Below, piece after piece: positions 29,701 to 36,572 of a stretch of 64,000 nucleotides of DNA. The DNA is from a virus: positions 37,116-101,115 of IMG/VR virus record IMGVR_UViG_3300042309_002320. One strand, given 5' to 3'. Both the position numbers and the translations under genes were made by a program. The notes below the pieces were generated by a model. That model was not told the origin of the DNA and did not search any database. It worked only from the letters and a program-made list of their open reading frames with translations. Positions within the stretch are counted from its first letter, which is position 1, and each line of letters starts with the position of its first letter.

Positions 29701-30212
29701 GCATGAGTAATCATATTATTTAATAATATGCCAGTATCTATAACCACAGCATAAACATCATGAGTTCCTATATGTCCTCGATTCCATAGGGGGACAACAT
29801 TTATATGAAAATTGCCTCTCGCTGGATTTAGACCCCATAATTCGAACCATCTACTATCATTACTCAAAGAATTATAACTTTTATTAATTATTGGTTCTTC
29901 GAATCTAATTATTTCATCAGCTTCAAAAAATGCTATATTTTTATTATAATTCAATGTATTTTGTGTTTCAAAAGTATTTTGCCTAACCAAAAACATCCCA
30001 GGAAGACCCAATCCTCTAATAACAGTATATTCAGGTCCTAAAATAGTATAAATATCATTTATAGATTCCATTCTAGATATTGCTTCTTCAGTAAGTCTAA
30101 TAATAAAATTACTAGAATACTCTGATTGAGAATTAATTAATATTGATTCTATTTTAGTATCAACAAATTGAGTAAACCATATCTCTGATACTTTATTATA
30201 ATCACTATTCAT
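20793..30212 (-). CDS. giant multidomain virion adhesin with subtilisin-like protease, 3,139 aa
   Basis: In order: an inhibitor-type prodomain (about 20-112); a subtilase with Asp159 (VIDTG), His204 (GHGTHVAG), Ser399 (GTSMACPHVAG) and an AANNG oxyanion-type loop; 37 consecutive prolines (465-501); a YVTN-type propeller (about 505-790); a permuted SUMF1 domain (about 815-1100); an FN3 domain (about 1240-1310); a vWA-like domain with DVSGS at 1456-1460; a second permuted SUMF1 (about 1640-1890); a carbohydrate-binding-like sandwich (about 1935-2080); an FG-GAP-like propeller (about 2125-2490); a second YVTN-like propeller (about 2550-2880); and a Cys-rich C-terminal part with a second proline run. 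Pro/Thr linkers separate the blocks. The protease residues are complete, so it may cut host surface proteins or process itself. A large tail appendage is the likely location. There is no signal peptide. Confidence 0.8.
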   Translation of the reverse strand: MNSDYNKVSEIWFTQFVDTKIESILINSQSEYSSNFIIRLTEEAISRMESINDIYTILGPEYTVIRGLGLPGMFLVRQNTFETQNTLNYNKNIAFFEADEIIRFEEPIINKSYNSLSNDSRWFELWGLNPARGNFHINVVPLWNRGHIGTHDVYAVVIDTGILLNNMITHADLAGNLRFTYDSNNNLEGDFSTNNEGYNDYNGHGTHVAGTIGAFGDNNLGVTGVCKRVSLLNGKIFSCRSDKPPPCSSLELTSSLAKIILAVNYTTSLKQLFKNNDPKGRNIVVINHSYAGGSFSQSQLDAMKAAYAQGIISVCAAANNGTNNDSLPKYPSSYTWNDPSGTDGIISVASMTITGARSIFSNYGLANVDIAAPGGDQTEEGGILSTWKNGDYFSISGTSMACPHVAGAVALLASIFPNVSAAQIKNAILFSAIPTPAFATNGAAPISTGGRLDVTGAASILIASPPPPPPPPPPPPPPPPPPPPPPPPPPPPPPPPPPPPPLLPPIKDLELVTVQSNPNSATFLFGTRAYVTNSDSDTISIVDLATKTQLSTVSVGNNPTDIISNSIDNRIYVINSDDNSISIINATNNTVIQTILNVGTSPASLLYLNNKIYVTNTGTVSSPNSTINIFNATTYQFITSITVQNGPRSLYLHNNLIYVCNTESNSISIIDPVNDSVISNINSSGLRPWSFVALNDKGYITNYLSNNISVLNLTTRTIEKTIAVGSSPTSMALINFAKKLYVCNTDSNSLSVINLLNDTVQDTIDFDAVDPVNIFYYELTPRILYITCRAVNSLGIYSVYSLTFPPGPNSANLKLCAKGPIWIDNGNVTTVGSNGGPSAYGTYDQGGNAEEWTEEHHVSVVGGRKVTRRWCLGGGFDSPDNELDYTKTSYHAKDPTLKVASHGFRIASLTNPNNLPYFVTVGDAGNPNNPIFTTDPVGAVSYEYKIGQYEVTNCQYVEFLNAVAKTDIYKLYDTNMISNTKGGIVRSGTSGNYTYSSKTTSANNRPQPMNNKPVVFVNWFSAARFCNWLHNGKPNGSQDNTTTEDGAYTLNGRTTAENFDQPIVRNANAKYFLPSYSEWYKAAYYKGGGTNAGYWRWPTQSDLPDRSFSNLFQCVEADGFGNGKPDGKVQFTDYDCNLVSPPTTPPPTLPVFGPTPSVTPTPTPTPSPDKCLDADFSNRAYLDKEFFTFKASNTRQNAFVGITKNVELKQFILETIIKDKTSGVSRTESFILECPDFVECGATTVASSIITNYEVSDNIVSLSWEDQIPQYPDIEGYVIEYKTSSSSWIRDAFILDTASTSITGLELGEYYDFRVVTLTKHCEFIGPEVTGIYIPPAVILPTDFIMIFIDEANPDYVGLLGTIGKDWVEDTNNVTSLIENGAVDAERFIVLAPADSTQWIYPSNAVPKLPFGTDRVVKVSRPTTYNDILTQFETHFLPIIEQTDQETPIRILIFVDVSGSMNRADIEPGINEFIEYIVETLQYQFVEFNCSSERWLDWIYAAATNQVAQSCLQVSGSSAQNLSFKTLTSDNIIQQNYLKPQKGNNRLNINYRIQTSPSSYQDIKDCWSSANRENCTLLTTDVMQIQLNNLIVCHEYEIFYKLHYPTKQCISCNESFNEPASPASFNLVSTANYGSVAVWNDQTGNVTTVGTNGSSSFYGTYDQTGNLNEWTEGQVSSSRIVRGGSWISNSLELGSGYRSPQSPISANATIGGRIIVRDTRSLDLINYALIDDVNNVADTNGYGSVVYRYAIKKYLLTNCEYAQFLNSVASVYDRYNLYKEAMSNDPRGGILRTEKDSLYYYTTKLNMGDKPVNYITWFDLARYCNWLSNGKIDSKDSNDYGITENGAYDMSQSSITRNPAAKYAIPTENEWYKAAYYSGGSANAAYFTYATKSNNLPDPSSATSSGRGQEIDTNFVCPPPITIPVVPDCPSCANNLVVNGDFEISVPSMNLGTAANWVTNNVDVHSLHFYGTNQPIKVWVDLNSCSPGYIEQNIPTIVNGVYRLSFKKSGNNYGNINVIRTFKVVITGTYAEEYNFSFDPSNTTFESYESMGWIAEIIDFTASSTTTTIRFESTCANCGCFGAAIDCVCVLPIGQAVPSPTPSPTPTRTPVPTSTPRVTPTPTMLPVCSYKQLGELLEPQLSNRGLVTYSLSRNGSTIAGLFVNTVVVYDWNNTAWIERASRITLDNAEIVTAFSGNDSIDTDTAGTTVAIGTPRHSTSIYSTVGQYKGKVTVYMWNGTSWSKKGSDILGINTGEGLGSIVSMSSDGNTIAIGSPDYVGSTGAEQATAGKIKVYEFINGTWTQKGFSIFGENSTDLVGYYPNIKLSPDGSRLFIGITTGIVRVYDWINNAWVKSATISTSFSPSAGNILWYIDAKSNDTFVASGRSRVEVYTLINNQWTLKGSPITSIFATNEDGRAAISETNNILAIMHKDPISIINERIIIYEYVNNNWIYKEKLSDNIRSANIFQTMQINNAGTRVVDTVYNNAGRVALRCSGYECVVPTPTPTPSITLTRTPQITVTPTSTVAAVVPSVTPTRTPTRTPSSSPLPLTQCTHSTEVLFPTTEAYGCYFNNSSKKLYLVDVISDRIRVVNSITKSITSSISGPAGAEFGNLIINESLNKLYLINYGTPNNGSVLVINGSTDSLVNTISLQSKIHPSALAINSVTNKIFIMRYDSNSNAILTAINCSTDTIETSISLNKLFGNGNVSVDENNNKIYVVVSNHVGASPEHTLFIIDGSTYAVTTINNFSPGSISVTPYIFNNKLYSFDARQAGSQSSIRIYELNQSTSYYQQNPSLLSTISIVNDLLGSSYNVENFLKIDKNNKVGYYITYNNNLTDNYVVGVNLETKQNRSIINKIGPQYLGHLDVDQTTGSLYIPRYSSGNGIVLAGPCGSSNPVTPTRTPAPTPTPTRGLATGPLSIFNCVTNANGSITVSLKGILQSNQNAILFIKPLNQIYYQDAGCGSGPVAVTWTGQLPKDSLNTASSSSLPLSSSVTITHMTCHYNDCGNCAPNCALTPLRANVTHVVELYVYGPSGSYCSRCNEPSSPPPPPPPPPPPPPVNAGECYYYCDVYGGLSSTNDSEVAVVLESLPSPYTAYRWVLYQSVCNQGYSCSQPNELIYPCHPAVQGTYISTTCVPTI
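28710..28820 (-). repeat. 111-bp CCN/GGN tract encoding 37 prolines
   Basis: Every codon from 28820 down to 28710 is a proline codon (minus strand CCN; plus strand GGN). The plus strand carries many GG runs in short succession and could form two-layer G-quadruplexes. It links the subtilase to the first propeller. A shorter similar tract is near 21033-21080. Confidence 0.9.
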
Positions 30213-30240
30213 AATAGATATTATTTGTCCTAAATATTAA

Positions 30241-31377
30241 TTAAGATTCTGTAGCACAAACATCAAGACCACATCTTATTGCTATACTATCATATATTTT
30301 ATGTTGACTTCTATCATGAGTAAGCTCTATTGTAACAAGACTTTGTTCGTATAGTGCCAAATTAGGAACCAGATAAGTATAAATATTTCCATTACCATTC
30401 TCACCAAAATAAATATCTCCAGACGATGGAACAAAACCAACAGTTCCGATGCCCATATTAGCTGTTGTAAACTTATAAGTATATTTTTCACCAGGATTAG
30501 CATTGTAAACTTCTACTATCATAAGTTTTGGACTACTACTAGTACAGCATTCTCCAGATAGGGATATTTGTGGAGAACCAGAAATTGTTACTAATCCATA
30601 TTTAATACATGGTAAACAATCATCGCAAATTGTCATAATTGAATTACTAAAATTCATTTCTCCATTACAAGATTGTGGAGTAACACTTAATTGTATAGTA
30701 TTAAAAATTTTAGCTTCGTCAGTATTTTTAACATACATATTATGATTCATAGAGCCAGGATGATCAGATGAACATTCACCAGAATTTGCACAAAAGACCA
30801 ATCTATGCTGCATATCATATGAGTCTGATGTGGGAATAAAAGTGCCTGATTTTGGCGAAGCCATTATGCATGGCCAATTTGATCCTAAGCTATATAAGCT
30901 ATAATTATACGATGCTCCTGCTTCTAATCCACTAAAAGATGATACAAAATTAAAAATGTTAGAATTGCTTAGTATATACTGGTCGCATACTTCAGAGCCA
31001 CATCCACTCAATTCTATACCAATATTTGGTAAACATCCAGTACATTGTACAAGTTGCTGGGATGAAAATATTTCTGAATTATCTGATAAACTTACAACCT
31101 TTGCTTTTACGCTTGTAAATAATTCTTGATTAGCATATCCACATTGTAATGGTTCATACGGTAATACATTAGATAAATTCATAGCTAGACCTGTACTAGC
31201 ACAAAAAGATACTGATGTATTTATAGAGGTTGTTTTTGCTGTTGCTTCAAAAGACCCTGTCCTAGGAATAGCAACGGATGGCCAGTTTCCACCAAGTCCT
31301 AAAATTTCATATCTATAATTTTCTCTCTTAATTAATCCACTAACTGGTATCGAGATATGAATATTATTGTTTTTCAT
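30241..31377 (-). CDS. virion appendage protein of Cys-containing repeats
   Basis: I place the start at ATG 31377 because AGGAAAAATT lies directly upstream; a longer frame from TTG at 31395 has no such site. The 378-aa product consists of repeats of roughly 130 residues. Each has a Y-x-Y-x-x-x-G-L-G-x-NWP strand pair, a 'P-x-SG-T-F' turn, an 'F-C-A-x-S-G-x-C' segment, and an ending of the type 'I-x-C-x-D-C-L-P'. The same unit fills the upstream gene. Regular Cys pairs suggest either disulfides formed after release or metal sites. An Ig-like fold is inferred from the strand pattern. It probably forms a fibre or decoration together with its neighbour. Confidence 0.55.
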   Translation of the reverse strand: MKNNNIHISIPVSGLIKRENYRYEILGLGGNWPSVAIPRTGSFEATAKTTSINTSVSFCASTGLAMNLSNVLPYEPLQCGYANQELFTSVKAKVVSLSDNSEIFSSQQLVQCTGCLPNIGIELSGCGSEVCDQYILSNSNIFNFVSSFSGLEAGASYNYSLYSLGSNWPCIMASPKSGTFIPTSDSYDMQHRLVFCANSGECSSDHPGSMNHNMYVKNTDEAKIFNTIQLSVTPQSCNGEMNFSNSIMTICDDCLPCIKYGLVTISGSPQISLSGECCTSSSPKLMIVEVYNANPGEKYTYKFTTANMGIGTVGFVPSSGDIYFGENGNGNIYTYLVPNLALYEQSLVTIELTHDRSQHKIYDSIAIRCGLDVCATES

Positions 31378-31385
31378 AATTTTTC

Positions 31386-32597
31386 CTATAAGCAATCATT
31401 GCAATAGATTGTTAATGATGGACTATAAACACTATTACTACCCTGAAACATATAGTATGGTTCTGCGCATGTATTTGGCGTAACTTTAAGCCTTAGAGAT
31501 GAATAATAAGTTTCGACAAACTTTGGGTCTAAAACATAGTCTATAACTGAGCTATCATTACTAGGACATAATGACGATGTTGGACAAAATACTATTTTAG
31601 AGGATAATTTAAATTCTCTAGAATTATATGTAGTAAATGTCCCGCTTATTGGAGTGATAAACATTGCTGGCCAGTTTGCTCCTAGGCCAACATATTCGTA
31701 GTTGTAGTTTTGTGTTGGTTCTAGTCCACTTATATGAGCAGTAATATCCACAGTACTTGTATTAGTACCTAAGTTAATAACACTAGATCCTTCTTGAAGA
31801 ATAACTTTAACTCTTGGTAAACAATCTTTGCATTCTATAGTAACAGGATTACTTTTAACAGAAGATCCGTTAAAAGACAAAGGGATAACTTCAAGTTCAA
31901 AAGTACTATATAAATGACTTTCATTATATGTTGGACAAGTATTTGGTATTACTCCAGAAATAATGTTTCTATTTGTTACACATTCACAACAAGCTCCAGA
32001 TGTTGGACAAAACGACATAATAGAACTTAGATTACCACTAGTTTCAGACGGTTTTATAGTTCCAGAAAGCGGGGCTATGGTTATAGGCCAATTACTATCA
32101 ATACCTTTATAAACATAAGAATATCTCTCATATGGCTGTAGACCACTTATTGTGGGATTAAGTATAGTTTTATAGTCATCTTCTAATAATTTATAAGACA
32201 AATTAGTAATAACAGGTATAACACCTATTCCTCCTCCAACACTGCCACCAGGAATTGTACCCATAATAGGTACATATATGGGCAAATCAGCAGTTGTTCG
32301 TAAAATAACATAATAAGCAGATTGTGAAGAAAGTTGTGTTAGTGTTGAATCTTCATGCGGAACATAAGCATACGAAGAATTACCAAATTCATCTGTTAAT
32401 TGTGATCGTTTTGTCCAAAACACTGGTATAGAATTATCTATATTTTGACTACTATATATAGTATCTATAGATTGAATAAACTTATTATATTGTAGTTTTT
32501 TATCATTATCAGAAGATATTTCTTCTGGCATCTCCATAAGATTTAATGGTTCTGTACCAGCGTATGTAAAGATAAAAAATTGATTATTAATTATCAT
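31386..32597 (-). CDS. virion appendage protein of Cys-containing repeats
   Basis: I prefer ATG 32597; a TTG-started form from 32609 is possible and neither has a clear Shine-Dalgarno site. The N-terminal 110 residues (FFIFTYAGTEPLNL ...) are unlike the rest and may be the attachment domain. Then come two copies of the NWP/SGT/FC repeat seen in the next gene (RYSYVYKGIDSNWP and NYNYEYVGLGANWP). The protein stops right after the repeat-ending motif YCNDCL, and the next gene begins with the first strand of a further repeat, so the two look like one repeat chain divided by a stop and restart. A candidate promoter lies 27 bases upstream. Confidence 0.55.
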   Translation of the reverse strand: MIINNQFFIFTYAGTEPLNLMEMPEEISSDNDKKLQYNKFIQSIDTIYSSQNIDNSIPVFWTKRSQLTDEFGNSSYAYVPHEDSTLTQLSSQSAYYVILRTTADLPIYVPIMGTIPGGSVGGGIGVIPVITNLSYKLLEDDYKTILNPTISGLQPYERYSYVYKGIDSNWPITIAPLSGTIKPSETSGNLSSIMSFCPTSGACCECVTNRNIISGVIPNTCPTYNESHLYSTFELEVIPLSFNGSSVKSNPVTIECKDCLPRVKVILQEGSSVINLGTNTSTVDITAHISGLEPTQNYNYEYVGLGANWPAMFITPISGTFTTYNSREFKLSSKIVFCPTSSLCPSNDSSVIDYVLDPKFVETYYSSLRLKVTPNTCAEPYYMFQGSNSVYSPSLTIYCNDCL

Positions 32598-32624
32598 AAA
32601 ATATAGCAAATAAGTTTAAAGTAA

Positions 32625-32642
32625 GTAATATAATAATACACC
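32625..32642 (-). promoter_or_regulatory. candidate phage promoter motif (copy C)
   Basis: On the minus strand the 18 bases are GGTGTATTATTATATTAC. They share GGTGTA, A9, A14 and the final AC with two other intergenic copies at identical spacing. The motif ends 27 bases before the likely start codon at 32597. It is a motif match only. Confidence 0.4.
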
Positions 32643-32647
32643 ATTCG

Positions 32648-33526
32648 CTAAGGTATGCTTGCTAAACAAATAGTATCGTTACTAACCCTGCCACCAAGAG
32701 TGATTTCTGCTATAGATGGAATATTATTTGGTTGATCGGCAAATAATAGTTCAAAATTTTTAATAGGTAATAAGATTTTAATTTTATTATTAATACCTAA
32801 ATTATTGGGAATAAATTTTACAATTGTTTTGTTGTTTGACGATAATGTCCAATTATTTGTTTCATCCAAAATTATGTAATTATTTTCATATTGTCTTCTC
32901 TCTAATTGAGATGGACTAGCACAAAATGTTGCTGCTGTAAAGGTATAATTACCATCTATTTGTTCCTCAACTCCAAGATTGATTGATAATTCTATATCGG
33001 CAGATTCTGAGGACGCTATAAAATTCTTGATAGTAGCTGTTACTGTTTCTGGTATTCCTGGACCAGTAACTTTCATACCAACAAATAATGAATTAAAATT
33101 ACTTCTATTATTGAGCCTCAGAACAGAATGATTGTTTGATACTCCTTCTAGTGTATTTCCATTTAATATGGATCCTTCAAATGAGAACGACGTAGACGGA
33201 GAACATACTACTAATAAATAATCTGTATATAATATACTATTAGAAACATCTCTAATATTAGTTTGAATAACAGTTTGAGTTTCAAAATTATGATTTGCTT
33301 TGATTGTTAAATTAACTGTCGGTTTAAAGTTTTTATTTTTAGATATGGTATAACTAGGATTATCCGGTAAAAACTTAATAACTGGTGGAGATATTTTTGG
33401 TAAAGTTGTGGATACTTTAAAGTCTACTATATAAATATCTTTTTGTGGTAAATTAGGAGGCGTTGGAAAAGAGAGTAAAATACCTTTTTCACCGTCTTCG
33501 ATAGAGTAATTTACTGTATTAATCAT
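32648..33526 (-). CDS. virion protein, hypothetical, 292 aa
   Basis: Not recognised. Beta-rich, Asn/Ser/Ile-rich, with Ig-like strand patterns: residues about 25-110 (KDIYIVDFKVSTTLP ... DYLLVVCSPS) and a C-terminal half with FTAATFCASPSQLERRQYENNYIIL. The middle segment (SLFVGMKVTGPGIPETVTATI) resembles a small insert domain seen in fibre proteins. Its ATG overlaps the preceding stop (ATGA), so it is coupled to the 180-aa gene. Single cysteines occur where neighbouring repeat proteins have their FC motif, hinting at a diverged relative. Location in the tail appendage is inferred from the operon. Confidence 0.45.
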   Translation of the reverse strand: MINTVNYSIEDGEKGILLSFPTPPNLPQKDIYIVDFKVSTTLPKISPPVIKFLPDNPSYTISKNKNFKPTVNLTIKANHNFETQTVIQTNIRDVSNSILYTDYLLVVCSPSTSFSFEGSILNGNTLEGVSNNHSVLRLNNRSNFNSLFVGMKVTGPGIPETVTATIKNFIASSESADIELSINLGVEEQIDGNYTFTAATFCASPSQLERRQYENNYIILDETNNWTLSSNNKTIVKFIPNNLGINNKIKILLPIKNFELLFADQPNNIPSIAEITLGGRVSNDTICLASIP

Positions 33527-34065
33527 AGAGAAGCTTCAATACATTTAAAAGTTAAAATTTGTTCAGTTAACACACTATTATTACTATCTAGCACACTAAA
33601 TTTAAAAATACTAATATTATTATATGTTTCAGGGTTTACTGATATATTTAGTGGTATTGTTGCTTTTCTAAGAGTAATAGTATTATCATTTTGTGTTTCT
33701 TGATAATTCTCGTATTTGGGTTGGCCAATCGATACTAGATTTGTAGTAGAATTCTGTGTTAACTCTACAAAAGCATACGAATATTCAACTGCTCCACTTT
33801 TTAGATTAGTTACAACAGCTGATAGTAAATCTCCAGCACAACAAAAATTTTCTATATTAGATACTGCTTGATTTTTATAGCTAAATGCTATAACTGGCAT
33901 CGGTTCAAAGCAAATTTTTTGACCGATCCACTCTATAATAGATCCATCAATAAGTTTAGAATATAATTTGCCTGTTTTGCTATTCATAACTAGTTCGCCA
34001 ACCTCTAGTTGTTCTGGGCTTGGAAAACCATTACTACTTATATCTCTTTTAATTAAAAGCCTCAT
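33523..34065 (-). CDS. small tail-fibre-type protein, 180 aa
   Basis: The N terminus MRLLIKRD...P..EQLEVGELVMNSKTGKLYSKLIDGSIIEW matches the common 'L-xx-GELaxNxxtgkLYxK' fibre-attachment segment found at the start of many phage fibre and adhesin proteins. The remaining 120 residues look like one Ig-like domain with Cys residues (FCCAG, LTFKCIEASL). It is coupled by ATGA overlaps to the genes on both sides; an AGGAG site lies ten bases before the start inside the upstream gene. Likely a minor appendage component or adaptor. Confidence 0.55.
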   Translation of the reverse strand: MRLLIKRDISSNGFPSPEQLEVGELVMNSKTGKLYSKLIDGSIIEWIGQKICFEPMPVIAFSYKNQAVSNIENFCCAGDLLSAVVTNLKSGAVEYSYAFVELTQNSTTNLVSIGQPKYENYQETQNDNTITLRKATIPLNISVNPETYNNISIFKFSVLDSNNSVLTEQILTFKCIEASL

Positions 34066-36560
34066 AAGCTACAAACTCCTGTAAATAATATAACTCCGAA
34101 ATCCCAATTACTTAATACATCATTATTTTGTTCCTCTTCTTCAGGATCAACGGCATAAGCGGTTAATCCAGAAGCATAATAATATGAATATGTTCCCTGG
34201 CCACTACTATTCCATGCGCTGATTCTATATAAATAGTCTTTAGTAGAATTCAAACCATATATTGTTTCAGAATTTATGGTTATAAAGTTATTATCTGATG
34301 GAGAATTATGATAATACCAATTAATTCCATAGTCATCTGATTCTTCTATAATATAACCAGAAAATACACCAATCCCTAATTGAGCACTAGTATTCCAAGA
34401 TAAAGAAATAGCAGAAATATCTCCATCGAAAACTCTTGTACCAGTTACTGATATAGGACTTGTTGGAACATTATTATTTGGGCTAAGTAATTGTGTAGCT
34501 TCAGAATATTCTCCAATACCAATGGAATTCTGTGCAGCTACTCTGAATAAAATATTACTGCCTGCTATTGTTTTAATTGTAGCAGAAGTCTGATCTGATA
34601 GTCCTCTGTGTAGATAAGCTGGGTTTTCATCTTCGTCATCCTGAGTATTTGTCCAAGTTTCTCCATTATTAAAAGAGAACTGAACAAGATAATTTACAAT
34701 TTTGCTTCTGCCATCATCGACTGGGGCGTCCCATTGTAAAGAATATTCATTATTGCCAAGACCAGCATTATTATGACCAATTGCTCCTCTAATATTAGTT
34801 GGAGCATCTGGTTCTGTTGGATTAATTCTAGGTGTTCGAGATATAATTTTACCATTATAATCAACTGTTAATAAGGCATTTGCAATATATTTACTTGTTC
34901 CGTCTAAAGACGGTTTCGGTCTAAGATACACATCCTCTGCTACTAATGCGGTAGAATAGGTATTCCCGCTCACAGTTAAATCGGCATATGTAGATAATAA
35001 TCCTTCTCCACTAACTATACTGGCTAATGAAAAAGCATTACTTGTATTAATACACACTTTACCAATTTCGTCGTAACTAAATCCGGATGGTATGGTTTTT
35101 TCTCTATCTAGATATCTATCAAAAAACACTCCTGTTGGAGATCCAGATACAGCATTAGGAATATGTGCATCTACTCTAAATGTTGGAATTAATCCTTGTG
35201 GAATAAAATTCTGGTTTAATTTATAGACACTATCATTATAATTATTATATGGAATATTATTTTTAGAATAAATGAGAAAATCTATATTTTCACCAAGCAT
35301 ATTAAAACCAGTATGTATGTCTGGTCTAATACTAATATTATTTAATGTTGATGGTTTAAAAGTTAATTCTGTTGTAACTTCTTGTCCTAAGTTATTTGTG
35401 TATGTAACATTATCTGTGGCGAGTGGTTCCATCTGCATAGCCAAATAACCACCTTTTGTGACAGAAAAAATGAATACATTAGTATCTACAGCGGCCCCAG
35501 TGCCGTCTAATCCTATTGGTGGATCTCCAGGATGCTCTGGAGCTATTTCTAGTTCGAAACAATCTACTGGCTCATTGTCAACATTACCATTTTCATCGGC
35601 TGCTGGAGGATTTGGATCAGTTATCGAAACTTCTGTTCGTATACTATCTTCAAAAATATATTCTCTATCAATATCTAATTGAGCTGGTTCTTTAGCAACA
35701 TAAGCCATTTTAGCATAGCCGACGATAACTTCGCCAAAAGCATTTTCTATACACAACGTATCCGAACCAGTACCTAGTTCCTTAACTATTTGTTCTAGCC
35801 CAGGCTGTCCTGGTACTATAGCAGCATAAGGCGACCACCAACGGTCTTCCGTATAAATATAAAGTCTATTATTTCTTAGTAACGCAGGGCGTTTTGGATA
35901 TCTTATCCAGCTCACACCGACTCTCTCTAATCCACTCAAATGTACATCAGGATCATAATTTTCTCTTAAATATGTAGCTGGTTGCCATTTGGCTACTTCT
36001 CCTGATCCATCATGTGTTAATATAAATCCTTTATATGAATCAAGATCATTATTAGGCCCTAAGCTTATACCCATATCGGCTTCAATGACTTTATTAATTT
36101 CTACTTTTTGATTAGTAAAAGATATACCGGGATAAGTATTTATTTGTTTCTCTTCATTATTCATTACATACAAAGGAGATGATGGTGTGCCAGATGGAAA
36201 GCATATTGGTCCACCAGTAGCAGAAACAAAATATGAGGTAGCAGCGGCATTCGAGTCATTTAATTTGTAGATTAATCCGCTACTCTGTCCACTATACAAT
36301 GGAATAGGCTGTCCACTCAAGTTAATTCTACCAAAGTTTTCGGCAACTATCGTTTGTGCTCGTAGTCCGCTAGCATCTACAAATGAGGGACTAATCAATT
36401 TGATACCACTATTAGCAGCTAGATACATACTACCACTAGCTGCTAAACTAACTTGATTACTACTTAAAACATTAAAATATATTCCGTCTATTTTATTATT
36501 GCCGGTTTTAATAGCAACACCCGGCCAATTGCGTGGATTTAGTATATTATACCATAACAT
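34062..36560 (-). CDS. tail fibre/appendage protein with two FN3 domains, 832 aa
   Basis: The N-terminal 110 residues are a beta-repeat region with fibre character (GIYFNVLSSNQVSLAASGSMYLAANSG pattern). Residues about 365-520 carry a module (VTKGGYLAMQ ... NNISIRPDIHTGFN ... IDFLIYSK) that also occurs in the 1,196-aa neighbour. Residues about 585-690 (PTNIRGAIG ... YSLQWDAPVDDG) and about 695-800 (ISLSWNTSAQ ... YLYRISAWNSSGQGTYS) are two fibronectin type III domains, frequently used for surface binding in phage virions. AGGAAATTATCAAG precedes ATG. Probably part of a host-contact fibre built with the neighbouring proteins. Confidence 0.65.
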   Translation of the reverse strand: MLWYNILNPRNWPGVAIKTGNNKIDGIYFNVLSSNQVSLAASGSMYLAANSGIKLISPSFVDASGLRAQTIVAENFGRINLSGQPIPLYSGQSSGLIYKLNDSNAAATSYFVSATGGPICFPSGTPSSPLYVMNNEEKQINTYPGISFTNQKVEINKVIEADMGISLGPNNDLDSYKGFILTHDGSGEVAKWQPATYLRENYDPDVHLSGLERVGVSWIRYPKRPALLRNNRLYIYTEDRWWSPYAAIVPGQPGLEQIVKELGTGSDTLCIENAFGEVIVGYAKMAYVAKEPAQLDIDREYIFEDSIRTEVSITDPNPPAADENGNVDNEPVDCFELEIAPEHPGDPPIGLDGTGAAVDTNVFIFSVTKGGYLAMQMEPLATDNVTYTNNLGQEVTTELTFKPSTLNNISIRPDIHTGFNMLGENIDFLIYSKNNIPYNNYNDSVYKLNQNFIPQGLIPTFRVDAHIPNAVSGSPTGVFFDRYLDREKTIPSGFSYDEIGKVCINTSNAFSLASIVSGEGLLSTYADLTVSGNTYSTALVAEDVYLRPKPSLDGTSKYIANALLTVDYNGKIISRTPRINPTEPDAPTNIRGAIGHNNAGLGNNEYSLQWDAPVDDGRSKIVNYLVQFSFNNGETWTNTQDDEDENPAYLHRGLSDQTSATIKTIAGSNILFRVAAQNSIGIGEYSEATQLLSPNNNVPTSPISVTGTRVFDGDISAISLSWNTSAQLGIGVFSGYIIEESDDYGINWYYHNSPSDNNFITINSETIYGLNSTKDYLYRISAWNSSGQGTYSYYYASGLTAYAVDPEEEEQNNDVLSNWDFGVILFTGVCSL

Positions 36561-36572
36561 CTTGATAATTTC

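Noticed and set aside
31378-31395. TTG start at 31395 for the 30241 gene, giving an overlap with the upstream gene
   Set aside because: ATG 31377 has an AGGAAAAATT site at normal distance, while TTG has none.
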